Shown in pieces: positions 58,801-64,000 of a stretch of 64,000 bases of DNA; positions within the stretch are counted from its first letter, which is position 1; each line of letters begins with the position of its first letter. This DNA comes from Helicoverpa zea (lineage: Eukaryota > Arthropoda > Insecta > Lepidoptera > Noctuidae). A program made the translations under genes and the position numbers. The stretch spans positions 5,704,001 through 5,768,000 of the forward strand of contig NC_061479.1 of assembly GCF_022581195.2 (NCBI RefSeq), in the 5' to 3' direction. The notes beneath the pieces were generated by a model. It was not told where the DNA came from and ran no database searches. It saw only the letters and a program-made list of their open reading frames with translations.

Positions 58801-60653
58801 CCAAAACGCCCGCCCTCCACCACTTCCTGTGTGTTTTTACTGGGAATAAACTGTGAATAACATATAGGCTACTTCTTATATACAGGTATAGGTCATAGTT
58901 CTTTTGGGAAACGGGTGAAACCGCTGGCAGAAGCTAGTAAAGATCAAATAGATGTTTTTTTTGCATATCTACCCTACACCAGGCTTAGATTATTGAAGAA
59001 AGTTATTGAAGTTATATGAAATTGGTTAATTGAATATCTTTTTAAACAGTTATAGTAGTAAGATTTACTATTTTGTACCGTAAACAAAGACGTTTTTATG
59101 TCTATACTTGGTTTTATAAATGGACATAGTTATCCAGAAACGTTCCAACCCACTGTATGCGTAAATGCTTATATCTCAAATTAAACTTGAATTTGAGATA
59201 TAAGCATTTACGCGTTTCAGTTGTATTCTTTTTTATTCTAACTAGTAAAGGTACTAGAGGTTTTATTGTTGAATTATATTGAGTTTAGATAACCATATGC
59301 TAAATTTTTGGCTGTTCAATCACAATAACTCGATTTCGGGTGACTTGTGGGTTGGAACGTTTCTGCATAACTACGTCCAAATATGATTCTCAGAGTAGTT
59401 GATTAAATGTAACATAAGTTATGAGTATTAATAATAATTACAGTGAAAGCTTGATATATTAAGTTTTATTGAATTAGAAATGCTAAAACATGTATTTTTC
59501 TATGTTTACAATAACAAAAAGTAACTAATATCTATTTTGAAACAGTTAAAACTGTGAGTAGAACATTCGATTCGAGATAAAATCCTAATTACCATACAAA
59601 ATGCATAATTAATATGACATTTACTCTCAATGTTAAACGAAAAAGTGAAAGTTTAGTTATTTTCGACATAAATATGTGCTCAAAGCCGTTATGGGGCCTC
59701 GAAGCGCCTCAAAAACTACATAGCGTGGTAGAGATGGGTAACTCAGGAGTGATAGATAAAAAAGATATGTATCTTTCCGTTCTTATCACTCACTCTTTGT
59801 ATCAGTTCAAATCCGAATGTATCAGTATATCTTTAACAACTCATTCAATCCGTCGTCCGTTTGTATCTGTGTTTCACTCGCACACACAGCGTTGAGCGGC
59901 TGGCGTCACGGTTTCTCATCGGAAAGTCCAGACATCTCTTTCGCACTTCCCTACTTAGAATATTCTGTCTCACTTTCTCGATACCGAGAATAAGTGTTTG
60001 ACCATTATTTTTATTTATTTATTCGATTTACACGGCGTTTACAGCCAATTACATAAATCGTAAACTTAAATTCAAAATGAAAAATAGAAACTTAAAAATA
60101 AAAAAAAAATAAACTTAAAAATATTATAAACTGATATACGAATCTATCTATCCTAAACGAATCTATCACTCTTAGTTCGTACTGATTTAGTGATACATTG
60201 GATTGAATTGAACGAAGCGACTCACTCTGAGCAACAGTACAATGTCACTCGCGGATTCGAAAGGATATAGAGATACAAAAGAGTGATACATATCCCAGTG
60301 ATCAAAAGATACATATCAATCTTTTCTTTTCAATGATACGTTTTTCCCATGTCTATAGCGTGGTGATTTTCTATAGAAATTAGATGCTAAGAACTAGTTA
60401 CATACCTGAGAGCCCTAACTCTTTTATACGGAGGGCTGTGTGAAACTGGAGCCGGCAATGCATCCCTCATGCCGTCGTCGTCATCCAAGCTACTAAAATC
60501 CAATTTCCTCGGTACTATTGACGATGGAATCGGACTCAAATTGTCCGAAAATATATTGAAAGAGTCTGACATTTCACACGAAGTTTCAGCAGACAATTCC
60601 GATGAATCGTGCTTGTTAATGAAGCCTGTCTTCATTCTGTACCACTCGGTCAT
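43709..60653 (-). CDS. wee1: Wee1-like protein kinase, complete gene in 11 coding exons
   Basis: Wee1 kinases sit in the nucleus and phosphorylate the inhibitory tyrosine of Cdk1, delaying mitosis. Joining 60406-60653, 51546-51655, 50961-51104, 50232-50320, 49600-49817, 48044-48190, 47271-47413, 46600-46725, 45786-45913, 45182-45348 and 43709-43886 (minus strand) gives 1698 nt, or 565 aa plus stop. Every junction keeps frame and every intron is GT/AG. Seen in the product: a Wee1-type N-terminal block (KRVRALRLFDSPHTPK), the NINPFTPD motif, a Gly-rich loop GRGEFG, catalytic Lys in YALKRS, Glu in LTEVYAHA, the Wee1-specific HMDVKPGN in place of HRD, GDLGHVT in place of DFG, an EEGDCRYLPKEVLQ activation segment and a charged C-terminal helix. 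The length is a little below that of fly and vertebrate Wee1. The start is the first ATG of the exon 1 frame (60653). Introns hold many repeats. Membrane-anchored Myt1 is excluded by the NINPFTPD and HMDVKP motifs. Confidence 0.96.
43929..44888 (+). mobile_element. 960-bp TIR element (MITE), copy 2, in wee1 intron 10
   Basis: Same length and orientation as 21350-22309, with about four substitutions noticed by eye. It is flanked by TATA on both sides (43925-43928, 44889-44892), a likely target duplication. It begins 43 bp past the wee1 exon 11 acceptor in plus coordinates. Confidence 0.9.
45182..45348 (-). CDS. wee1: wee1 coding exon 10
   Basis: It starts KMVDPDPSVRPSA, the end of the kinase fold (human Wee1 has a DPERRPSA equivalent), followed by a Lys/Arg/Ala-rich helix (TKTQLRRELAAAKMKN) likely to form a coiled coil. 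A GTCC-type repeat in the DNA codes for the SVRPS stretch. The donor GTAGGA is slightly atypical. Confidence 0.93.
45786..45913 (-). CDS. wee1: wee1 coding exon 9, C-lobe
   Basis: It encodes LTLFEAGGGGALPKNGQQWH and then KLPELPNLSREFNQLLR, matching the Wee1 C-lobe segment that contains LPRNG.QWH in other animals. It ends in phase 0 at a GTGAGT donor. Confidence 0.94.
46058..46210. mobile_element. TIR MITE, ends GTCTTACTACAAAAACTT, copy 1
   Basis: Inverted ends about 48 bp long, containing an ACACTTGTCTAAAA motif facing TTTTAGACAAGTGT. A second copy is at 54947-55090. Both are inside wee1 introns (8 and 1). Confidence 0.78.
46400..46562 (-). mobile_element. LINE 3' end in wee1 intron 8
   Basis: The reverse strand carries the same 3' segment (PTRWTDDLIKV, then CAGCAGTGGATGTCCTATGG and an ATG tail), 5'-truncated and frameshifted. 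It lies 38 bp from the 5' edge of wee1 exon 8 in plus coordinates. Confidence 0.82.
46600..46725 (-). CDS. wee1: wee1 coding exon 8, activation segment
   Basis: GDLGHVT supplies the metal-binding Asp. EEGDCRYLPKEVLQEDLTQL corresponds to the activation loop and P+1 region, followed by KADIFAFG. The acceptor is CCCTCAG and the donor GTAAGT. Confidence 0.95.
47271..47413 (-). CDS. wee1: wee1 coding exon 7, catalytic loop
   Basis: It encodes YIHSLQLVHMDVKPGNIFIC, with catalytic Asp in HMDVKPGN, followed by an acidic insert (HDSDDGYDDEEV) and YKIG leading into the DLG motif. The donor is GTAAGT. Confidence 0.95.
47570..48005 (-). mobile_element. SINE (type A) remnant with internal 21-bp expansion
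   Basis: Tail at 47570-47625, then unrelated DNA, then SINE body from about 47795. The body segment around GACTGCCAAGGATGTTCAA has expanded into six 21-bp units (47862-47987). It ends about 40 bp from the wee1 exon 6 donor. Confidence 0.8.
47862..47987. repeat. Six 21-bp units (42-bp dimer pattern) in wee1 intron 6
   Basis: The unit resembles GACTGCCAAAGATGTTCAAA plus T. Units alternate GCCAAAG and GCCTAAG, so the array grew partly as a 42-bp dimer. Derived from SINE body sequence. Confidence 0.92.
48044..48190 (-). CDS. wee1: wee1 coding exon 6
   Basis: It encodes YYSAWAEDDHMIIQNEYCDG, the hinge region, then a short helical segment ending in HIADGLA. The insert after GGSL is shorter than in vertebrate Wee1. 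The acceptor is TTTCGCAG and the donor GTGAGT. Confidence 0.95.
48964..49103 (-). mobile_element. LINE 3' end (AIG subtype) in wee1 intron 5
   Basis: The reverse strand encodes DDLRKTAGRSWMREAENRSQ, then WRALGEAYVQQWTAIG and stop, with an ATG-repeat tail. It is a relative of the TSYG-ending element, with a different 3' end (CAGCAGTGGACTGCGATAGG). Confidence 0.85.
49311..49700 (-). repeat. 121-bp tandem triplication of wee1 exon 5 end plus splice donor
   Basis: Units at 49580-49700 (the functional one), 49459-49579 and 49338-49458, plus a 27-bp remnant at 49311-49337. Each unit is 101 nt of exon (from the catalytic Lys codon) and 20 nt of intron with the GTGAGT donor. Duplicate donors lie at 49478 and 49357. 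Copies differ by only a few bases. Reading past the first donor gives an immediate in-frame TGA. Confidence 0.95.
49600..49817 (-). CDS. wee1: wee1 coding exon 5, start of kinase domain
   Basis: This encodes the N-lobe: ISRYNIEFIELGVIGRGEFG, the YALKRS lysine, and helix C in ALTEVYAHAALGKHPHVV. It is strikingly GC-rich compared with the surrounding AT-rich DNA. The 3' 101 nt plus 20 nt of the following intron are repeated twice more in tandem in intron 5 (see 49311-49700). Confidence 0.95.
50232..50320 (-). CDS. wee1: wee1 coding exon 4
   Basis: A basic linker (NKKKRAL, then PAKRLR) that probably carries nuclear localisation signal, as in other Wee1 proteins where KR-rich stretches precede the catalytic domain. 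The acceptor is CCTCAG, the donor GTAAGA, and it ends in phase 0. Confidence 0.93.
50470..50664 (+). mobile_element. Helitron-like element in wee1 intron 3
   Basis: TCTATACTAATATTATAAAG at the start, GGTGAAACCGCTGGCAGAAG then CTAG at the end. The internal text (GCGCTAATCTCAGGAACTAC) is a subfamily also seen as fragments at 42596-42637 and 45640-45770. Confidence 0.8.
50961..51104 (-). CDS. wee1: wee1 coding exon 3
   Basis: It begins GMPSGSSHH and ends in VANINPFTPD, a signature found just before the kinase domain in animal Wee1. The acceptor is CAACAG and the donor GTGAGT; phase is 1 in and 1 out. An ATC-repeat tract lies a few bases beyond the acceptor. Confidence 0.95.
51546..51655 (-). 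CDS. wee1: wee1 coding exon 2
   Basis: It continues the conserved block as LFDSPHTPKTLLEK, whose S/T-P sites resemble cyclin-dependent kinase targets in Wee1 N-termini. The acceptor is TTTCCAG at 51656 and the donor GTAAG at 51545. It lies after the 8.75-kb intron 1. Confidence 0.95.
51918..52115. mobile_element. TIR-type repeat, GACGTGACAACGTC ends
   Basis: The left (ATTGACGTGACAACGTCTTA) and right (TTATGACGTTGTCACGTTC) ends are inverted over about 15 bp. The GC-rich interior has AAGTGCAAGCGAGAGCACGC. It splits another repeat. Confidence 0.6.
52340..52520 (-). mobile_element. LINE 3' end (AIG subtype) in wee1 intron 1
   Basis: The same 3' end as 48964-49103 on the reverse strand (CAGCAGTGGACTGCTATAGG with a short ATG tail), extended upstream by a further diverged coding stretch. 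Short tails of the same subtype lie at 29070-29165 (-) and 31232-31290 (-). Confidence 0.78.
53808..54018 (-). mobile_element. SINE (type A), degraded
   Basis: Diverged tail and body lying about 180 bp from the younger copy at 54201-54487. It has lost most of the tail hairpin. Confidence 0.7.
54201..54487 (-). mobile_element. 5'-truncated SINE (tail type A) with 18-bp TSD
   Basis: The tail and body are present but the tRNA-like head is missing. A perfect 18-bp direct repeat flanks it (54183-54200 and 54488-54505). Truncation at the 5' end with an intact duplication indicates incomplete reverse transcription rather than later decay. It lies in wee1 intron 1. Confidence 0.92.
54947..55090. mobile_element. 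TIR MITE, ends GTCTTACCACAAAAACTT, copy 2
   Basis: Same family as 46058-46210, with similar long inverted ends and diverged centre. Confidence 0.76.
55150..55305 (+). mobile_element. SINE (type A) 3' part
   Basis: It runs from TTGCCCGGGTAACTGGGTTG to GCCGACCCCAACACAATTGG and an AGATGATGATT tail. A similar short tail copy lies at 58290-58370 (+) and another at 4800-4885 (-). Confidence 0.8.
56930..57075 (+). pseudogene. Retrotransposon C-terminal zinc-finger fragment
   Basis: One frame reads DELKARPPVAINYNFVAGTL and then CPQCARTFTHKIGYSSHMRA ending HARH and TAG: a single C2H2 finger (C-x2-C-x12-H-x4-H). This is the usual terminal finger of LINE endonuclease/reverse-transcriptase proteins annotated in many arthropods. 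There is no start codon and it is truncated upstream. It lies antisense within wee1 intron 1. Confidence 0.65.
58639..58937 (+). mobile_element. Helitron-like element carrying a second repeat
   Basis: It begins TCCTACTGAATGCATGTATG and ends GGCAGAAGCTAG. The middle (about 58755-58850) is a segment of another repeat also found at 4020-4115, 46260-46375 and 50100-50210 (CACTTCCTATGTG-type core). Confidence 0.7.
59121..59379. mobile_element. 259-bp TIR MITE containing a perfect 24-bp hairpin
   Basis: 33-bp inverted ends (left begins TGGACATAGTTATCCAGAAA; 30 of 33 match) enclose a second, perfect palindrome: arms 59159-59182 and 59190-59213 with a 7-base loop. TA lies close outside both ends, compatible with a mariner-type target. 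Confidence 0.8.
59729..60355. mobile_element. 627-bp non-autonomous hAT-like element in wee1 intron 1
   Basis: Short inverted ends TAGAGATGGG and CCCATGTCTA (9 of 10) are flanked by a perfect 8-bp duplication TAGCGTGG (59721-59728, 60356-60363). Eight-base duplications and such ends are typical of hAT. The inner edge is about 42 bp from the wee1 exon 1 donor. No transposase frame. Confidence 0.87.
60406..60653 (-). CDS. wee1: wee1 coding exon 1
   Basis: This exon encodes MTEWYRMKTG to the RVRAL block; the last codon is split (AG|A). The donor is GTATGT. It is acidic and Ser-rich (SSLDDDDGMRD). The frame is open upstream of 60653 but has no earlier ATG. Confidence 0.95.
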
Positions 60654-61784
60654 CTTCGTTAACACATTAAACACTTTTACAACAAAAATATCACAATATA
60701 ATCACTATTTTCTTTAACAATTCACAAAACGATCTCACTTTCACGCACTAACAACGTTATGGCGGATGACGCATAGCACCTGTTCAATTGCTCAGCCAAT
60801 CACAGCGATTCATTTGACCGGTGAGTTGAATACTCAAATTCTATTGGCTGGAGTTATTTTTTTTAAATAACGAAGTAGCTTCGTCGCGCATGATTGGAGG
60901 AGTTATGGAAGCGTTCATTTTTTATTAAATAAAATATGAGTTCAAATTAAATAATGTGGTATAATCCTACTTATTTTATAAATGTGAAAGTTTGTGAGAA
61001 TGTATGGATGTATGTTTGTTATTCAATCACGCAAACACGGCTGGACCGATTTGATTGAAATTTGGTATGTAGATAGGTGATACCCTGGATTAACACATAG
61101 GCGACTTTTTATCAACACACCACGCGGGCGAAGCCGCTGGCGGAAGCTAGTGTGGTATAATATTGTGCCCGCTCAAAAGCCATTCTTTTCAGATTTTGGG
61201 TTTATTTTACGGCAGCAATGTTTTAAAACCAAAAAACTTTAATCCCTTAAAAAAGCTAGATGAATATAAGTGTTCTGGCGATCTGGCATACGTAGTTATT
61301 TCAACGCGCTTAACTTTTTAGTTTTTTGCAGAATACTACATATTTAGCTTGATCAGGATTTTTATATAACTGTATTCGTACGTAGTCTTTCGGCTGAAAC
61401 AACGAAACGCTGTTTTGTAGCTGAATATAACAAACGGATTCACCGCTAACCAATCATCACACAATTACGATGACCCTTTATTTCATGAAAATACATAAAG
61501 GTAATCCATAAAATCCACCCTCCTCCACATCTTTTAGTGTTACAAACTAAACTAAAATATATACACATAGGTATTAAAAAAGTAGTCGATTTTAAAAGCC
61601 CATCACTACATGACATATTATTGACAGATCAGTTTTGATTGAAAAATCCTCGGTGTTTGGGTTTCCATTTCGTTTTTCCTGATAAATTGCAAATTACAAT
61701 CAAGATAAATTGTAAAGTTACATTAAAATACAAAGCAAATGACTCATTTCAATCAGTTAGCATTTTGACGCCGGTTCGTAGAAG
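60654..61784. promoter_or_regulatory. Divergent promoter region between wee1 and the plus-strand gene
   Basis: About 1.1 kb separates the two start codons. Three CCAAT boxes in either orientation lie at 60796-60800, 60843-60847 and 60893-60897, and a TGACGCA CRE-like site lies near 60767. CCAAT clusters are common in cell-cycle gene promoters. A Helitron-like insertion (60965-61150) separates the wee1-proximal part from the upstream part of the other gene. No transcription start can be fixed from sequence. Confidence 0.4.
60965..61150 (+). mobile_element. Helitron-like element in the wee1/plus-gene promoter gap
   Basis: TCCTACTTATTTTATAAATG at the 5' end; GGGCGAAGCCGCTGGCGGAA..GCTAG at the 3' end. 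It sits midway in the divergent promoter region. Confidence 0.8.
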
Positions 61785-61891
61785 ATGGCGTGTCTAGGAT
61801 GGTTGGGAATTGTGTTTTTAATTGGCCTACCGTACTTGTGTTTGCAAGAAAATATAAACAAAGGAGAAATTATATTTCATTACAACAACAC
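61785..61891 (+). CDS. Exon 1 of unidentified secretory/membrane protein
   Basis: The ATG in the context AAGATGG begins MACLGWLGIVFLIGLPYLCL, a convincing signal peptide or first membrane segment, then QENINKGEIIFHYNN. The exon ends at a GTGAGT donor (61892) in phase 2. It is transcribed away from wee1. I do not recognise the family. A SID-1-like dsRNA channel N-terminus is a weak guess from the beta-rich extracellular look; only 59 residues are visible. Confidence 0.6.
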
Positions 61892-63032
61892 GTGAGTTCT
61901 TTTTACTTTTAATTTTACAAGTTAATGCTGCCAGCCTCTTGGGCACGCTCCCAATCGACAGCGACGGGGACGAATTTTTTAATGCTTTTTAGTTTTTGGT
62001 TTCTTACTGGAATAATTTTTAATTTAAATGTAGATAGTTGTAAATGTGTTAATAAATAAAAGCTTTTAGTAACGCCAATAAAATTAACAGTCATCATAGT
62101 TACAGCTAATTCTGAGCACTAATTTATAAGTAGAACTTACTTTTTGCTTATAAGTTTTTTCTAAAAATAGTATGAAGTTGTTACTTACTTGCTAAGCAAG
62201 CAGTTACTTTACTTACTGTCTATTAATAACACGTAAACAAATAGCTTAGTCAGTTAGAATGGTATTGTTTTGTACTGAGAATGCATCTTAGCATTTTTAC
62301 AATTTTAACAATGCCATATTGGTAAGTTCTAAATTATTTAGGTCTTTAATAAACTGAAAATTAGTGAAATATTGAAGACATACATCTTATAGTGAAAAAA
62401 AACATTATAAAAAAATAACATTTCTTAGACAGAATATAGCTACATAAATCTTATCTAAAGAACCCAAAACTACTGAAACAATTCCTAAAACTCTTACTGG
62501 TAGGAATCTACTCAATTCCTGAGTAACATAGGCTTGATCCCAGTATGGGCAGTAGTTCCCACAGATACGGGCCAAATTGCAGGAAAATAGCTAGTTTGCA
62601 ATAAAATTACAGACCTGTCTAGTGTCTATAATGTTTTTTAAATTGCTAGTGTACTTCGAAAAAAGGCTTTACAACTTAAGGCTACTTTTTATCTAGGTGC
62701 GCAAAGTAGTTCCAAGGAACTCAGAAGAAATCGCTGGCATAAGCATTTATTTAATTTAAAAAACATTAATTTTAAATATAATAAAAAAAAACAAATGACA
62801 ATAAGTATTGACGGAAGCTACGTCCCTTATCAGCATATTGACAATATTAATTTGCTATATTTTTCCAACAAATACATAAAGATTGTATTTTTATCAGTAA
62901 GCCTAGCCATTGGACTCATTATTGTTTGATAATACAATAATACAATATTGTTACTTATGACAAAGTAAAGGATAAATTGATGAGTCATTCTTAATGTGTT
63001 TGTGGTTGGGGATTTACTACAATAACAATACT

Positions 63033-63246
63033 TCCCTACTAATATTATAAATGCGAAAATAACTCTGTCTGTCTGTTACGCTTTTACGTCTAAACCACTG
63101 AACTGATTTTAATAAAATTTGGTACAGAGATAGAGTTGACCTTGAGAAAAAACATAGGATAGTTTTTATCCTGGACTTTTGAAGAATTCTCTTGGAAACG
63201 CGATATAACCGAACTCTACTCGGGCGAAGCCGCGGGCGGAAACTAG
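63033..63246 (+). mobile_element. Helitron-like non-autonomous element
   Basis: It starts TCCCTACTAATATTATAAAT and ends GGCGAAGCCGCGGGCGGAAA..CTAG. 214 bp, the same length as 41368-41581, with few differences. It lies in intron 1 of the plus-strand gene. Confidence 0.82.
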
Positions 63247-63537
63247 TATAATATAAGAACAAGTCTTAAGCTCAAGCTCAAAATCGTTTATTCAAACTTA
63301 GCTGCAAAACAGCATCTTTTTAATGTCAATATTTTCATGAGACAGTCCCTAAAACGCCCACCCGGGACGAAGATGTGGAGTAACAAACACCACAGCATTA
63401 ATTAAAATTACTATAATTGCCATTTTCAATGTTCTATTTCTATGCTGTCTTTCTAACTAGAGATAAGAATTAGATATTACTTGTATGGAGATAATGCCAA
63501 AACTGTGAATGTGTTTTCATCAGTTAAAGTCATCATC

Positions 63538-63715
63538 ATCATCCTCCTGCCCTTATCCCAATTTTAATTGTGGTCGGCGCAGCATGTATTCTCCTTCCGT
63601 ACTCTTCTATCTGCTGTCATCTCACAAGTAACATTCTTTCTTACCATATTGACTTTCCCACAATCCATCCATAGTATCTTTGGTCGTCCTCTTCCTCTAT
63701 CTATATCATTTCAAG
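63538..63715 (-). mobile_element. RTE-like LINE 3' end, diverged
   Basis: On the reverse strand the end reads GCGCCGACCACAATT..AATTGGGATAAGGGCAGGAGG with an ATG-repeat tail. It is a diverged relative of the 8269-8621 element and lies in the intron just before exon 2 of the plus-strand gene. Confidence 0.65.
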
Positions 63716-63739
63716 TATGTTATTATTTTGTTATTACAG

Positions 63740-63809
63740 ATATAAATACAATGTACCGTATACAGTGTCTGTCAACAAAAGTACGGAGTATATCCTGGAA
63801 TTTGCTGGA
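63740..63809 (+). CDS. Exon 2 of the same unidentified protein, continues off right edge
   Basis: The acceptor is TTATTACAG and the donor GTAAGT at 63810. Taking the split Thr codon from exon 1, it reads TYKYNVPYTVSVNKSTEYIL and then EFAG, with possible N-glycosylation sites (NNT across the junction, NKS). The phase match with 61785-61891 supports the pairing. The rest of the gene is outside the window. Confidence 0.55.
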
Positions 63810-64000
63810 GTAAGTATATTTATTTTGAAGATAATTAGCTATCTAATATTTAAATGGCTGAAATAATTGTAGTAATCATCATGCCTACTTATTGCCATCC
63901 ACTATTGAACATAATCTTCACCAAAGAGCATCAACCATCTTGGTTTTAGACAGCATGCATTCCTCCACAGCCCGCAATTTTCTTCAAATGGTTTCTCTTC

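Larger units (their letters stand above)
51656..60405. other. wee1 intron 1 (8.75 kb)
   Basis: It contains a GACGTGACAACGTC-ended repeat (about 51918-52115), a LINE end (52340-52520), SINEs (53808-54018, 54201-54487, 55150-55305, 58290-58370), a TIR MITE (54947-55090), a repeat copy (56266-56415), a zinc-finger-encoding retrotransposon tail (56930-57075), a Helitron-like element (58639-58937), a hairpin MITE (59121-59379) and a hAT-like element (59729-60355). No alternative exon was recognised. Confidence 0.6.

Overview
This is a eukaryotic, intron-rich, AT-rich genomic window from a moth or butterfly (Lepidoptera). The evidence is short phase-consistent exons with GT/AG splice sites, insect-type Dbx and Wee1 proteins, and a dense load of lepidopteran repeats: tRNA-headed SINEs with ATG/ATC-rich tails, RTE-like LINE ends, Helitron-like pieces starting TC and ending CTAG, and TIR MITEs. 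The species cannot be named from sequence alone.

Three host genes can be supported. (1) Minus strand, 32910 to 11011 and continuing off the left edge: a Dbx-class homeobox gene. Three exons are present, including the first part of the homeodomain; the exon encoding the recognition helix lies outside the window. (2) Minus strand, 60653 to 43709: a complete Wee1 kinase gene in 11 coding exons, conceptual product 565 aa, with every exon junction in phase. (3) Plus strand, 61785 to beyond the right edge: the first two coding exons of an unidentified secretory or membrane protein. It is divergent from wee1 across a gap of about 1.1 kb.

Layout: 1-11010 is Dbx intron 3 and is mostly repeats; 11011-11156 is the homeobox exon; 11157-14978 intron 2; 14979-15101 exon 2; 15102-32180 a 17-kb intron 1 rich in transposons; 32181-32910 exon 1; 32911-43708 is intergenic and includes the wee1 3' flank; 43709-60653 is wee1, with an 8.75-kb first intron; 60654-61784 is the divergent promoter region; 61785 onward is gene 3.

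Functionally, Dbx is expected to be a neural homeodomain repressor, and Wee1 is the nuclear kinase that places the inhibitory tyrosine phosphate on Cdk1. Nothing suggests that the two cooperate. The most distinctive observations are: a 121-bp tandem triplication that copies the 3' part of a wee1 kinase exon together with its splice donor; a SINE family with one tRNA-like head but two tails, each resembling the 3' end of a different LINE in the window; several precisely bounded DNA transposons (a hAT-like element beside wee1 exon 1, a TAA-flanked Harbinger-like MITE, and a 960-bp MITE present twice almost unchanged plus a snap-back derivative); and near-perfect hairpins in the wee1 3' flank.
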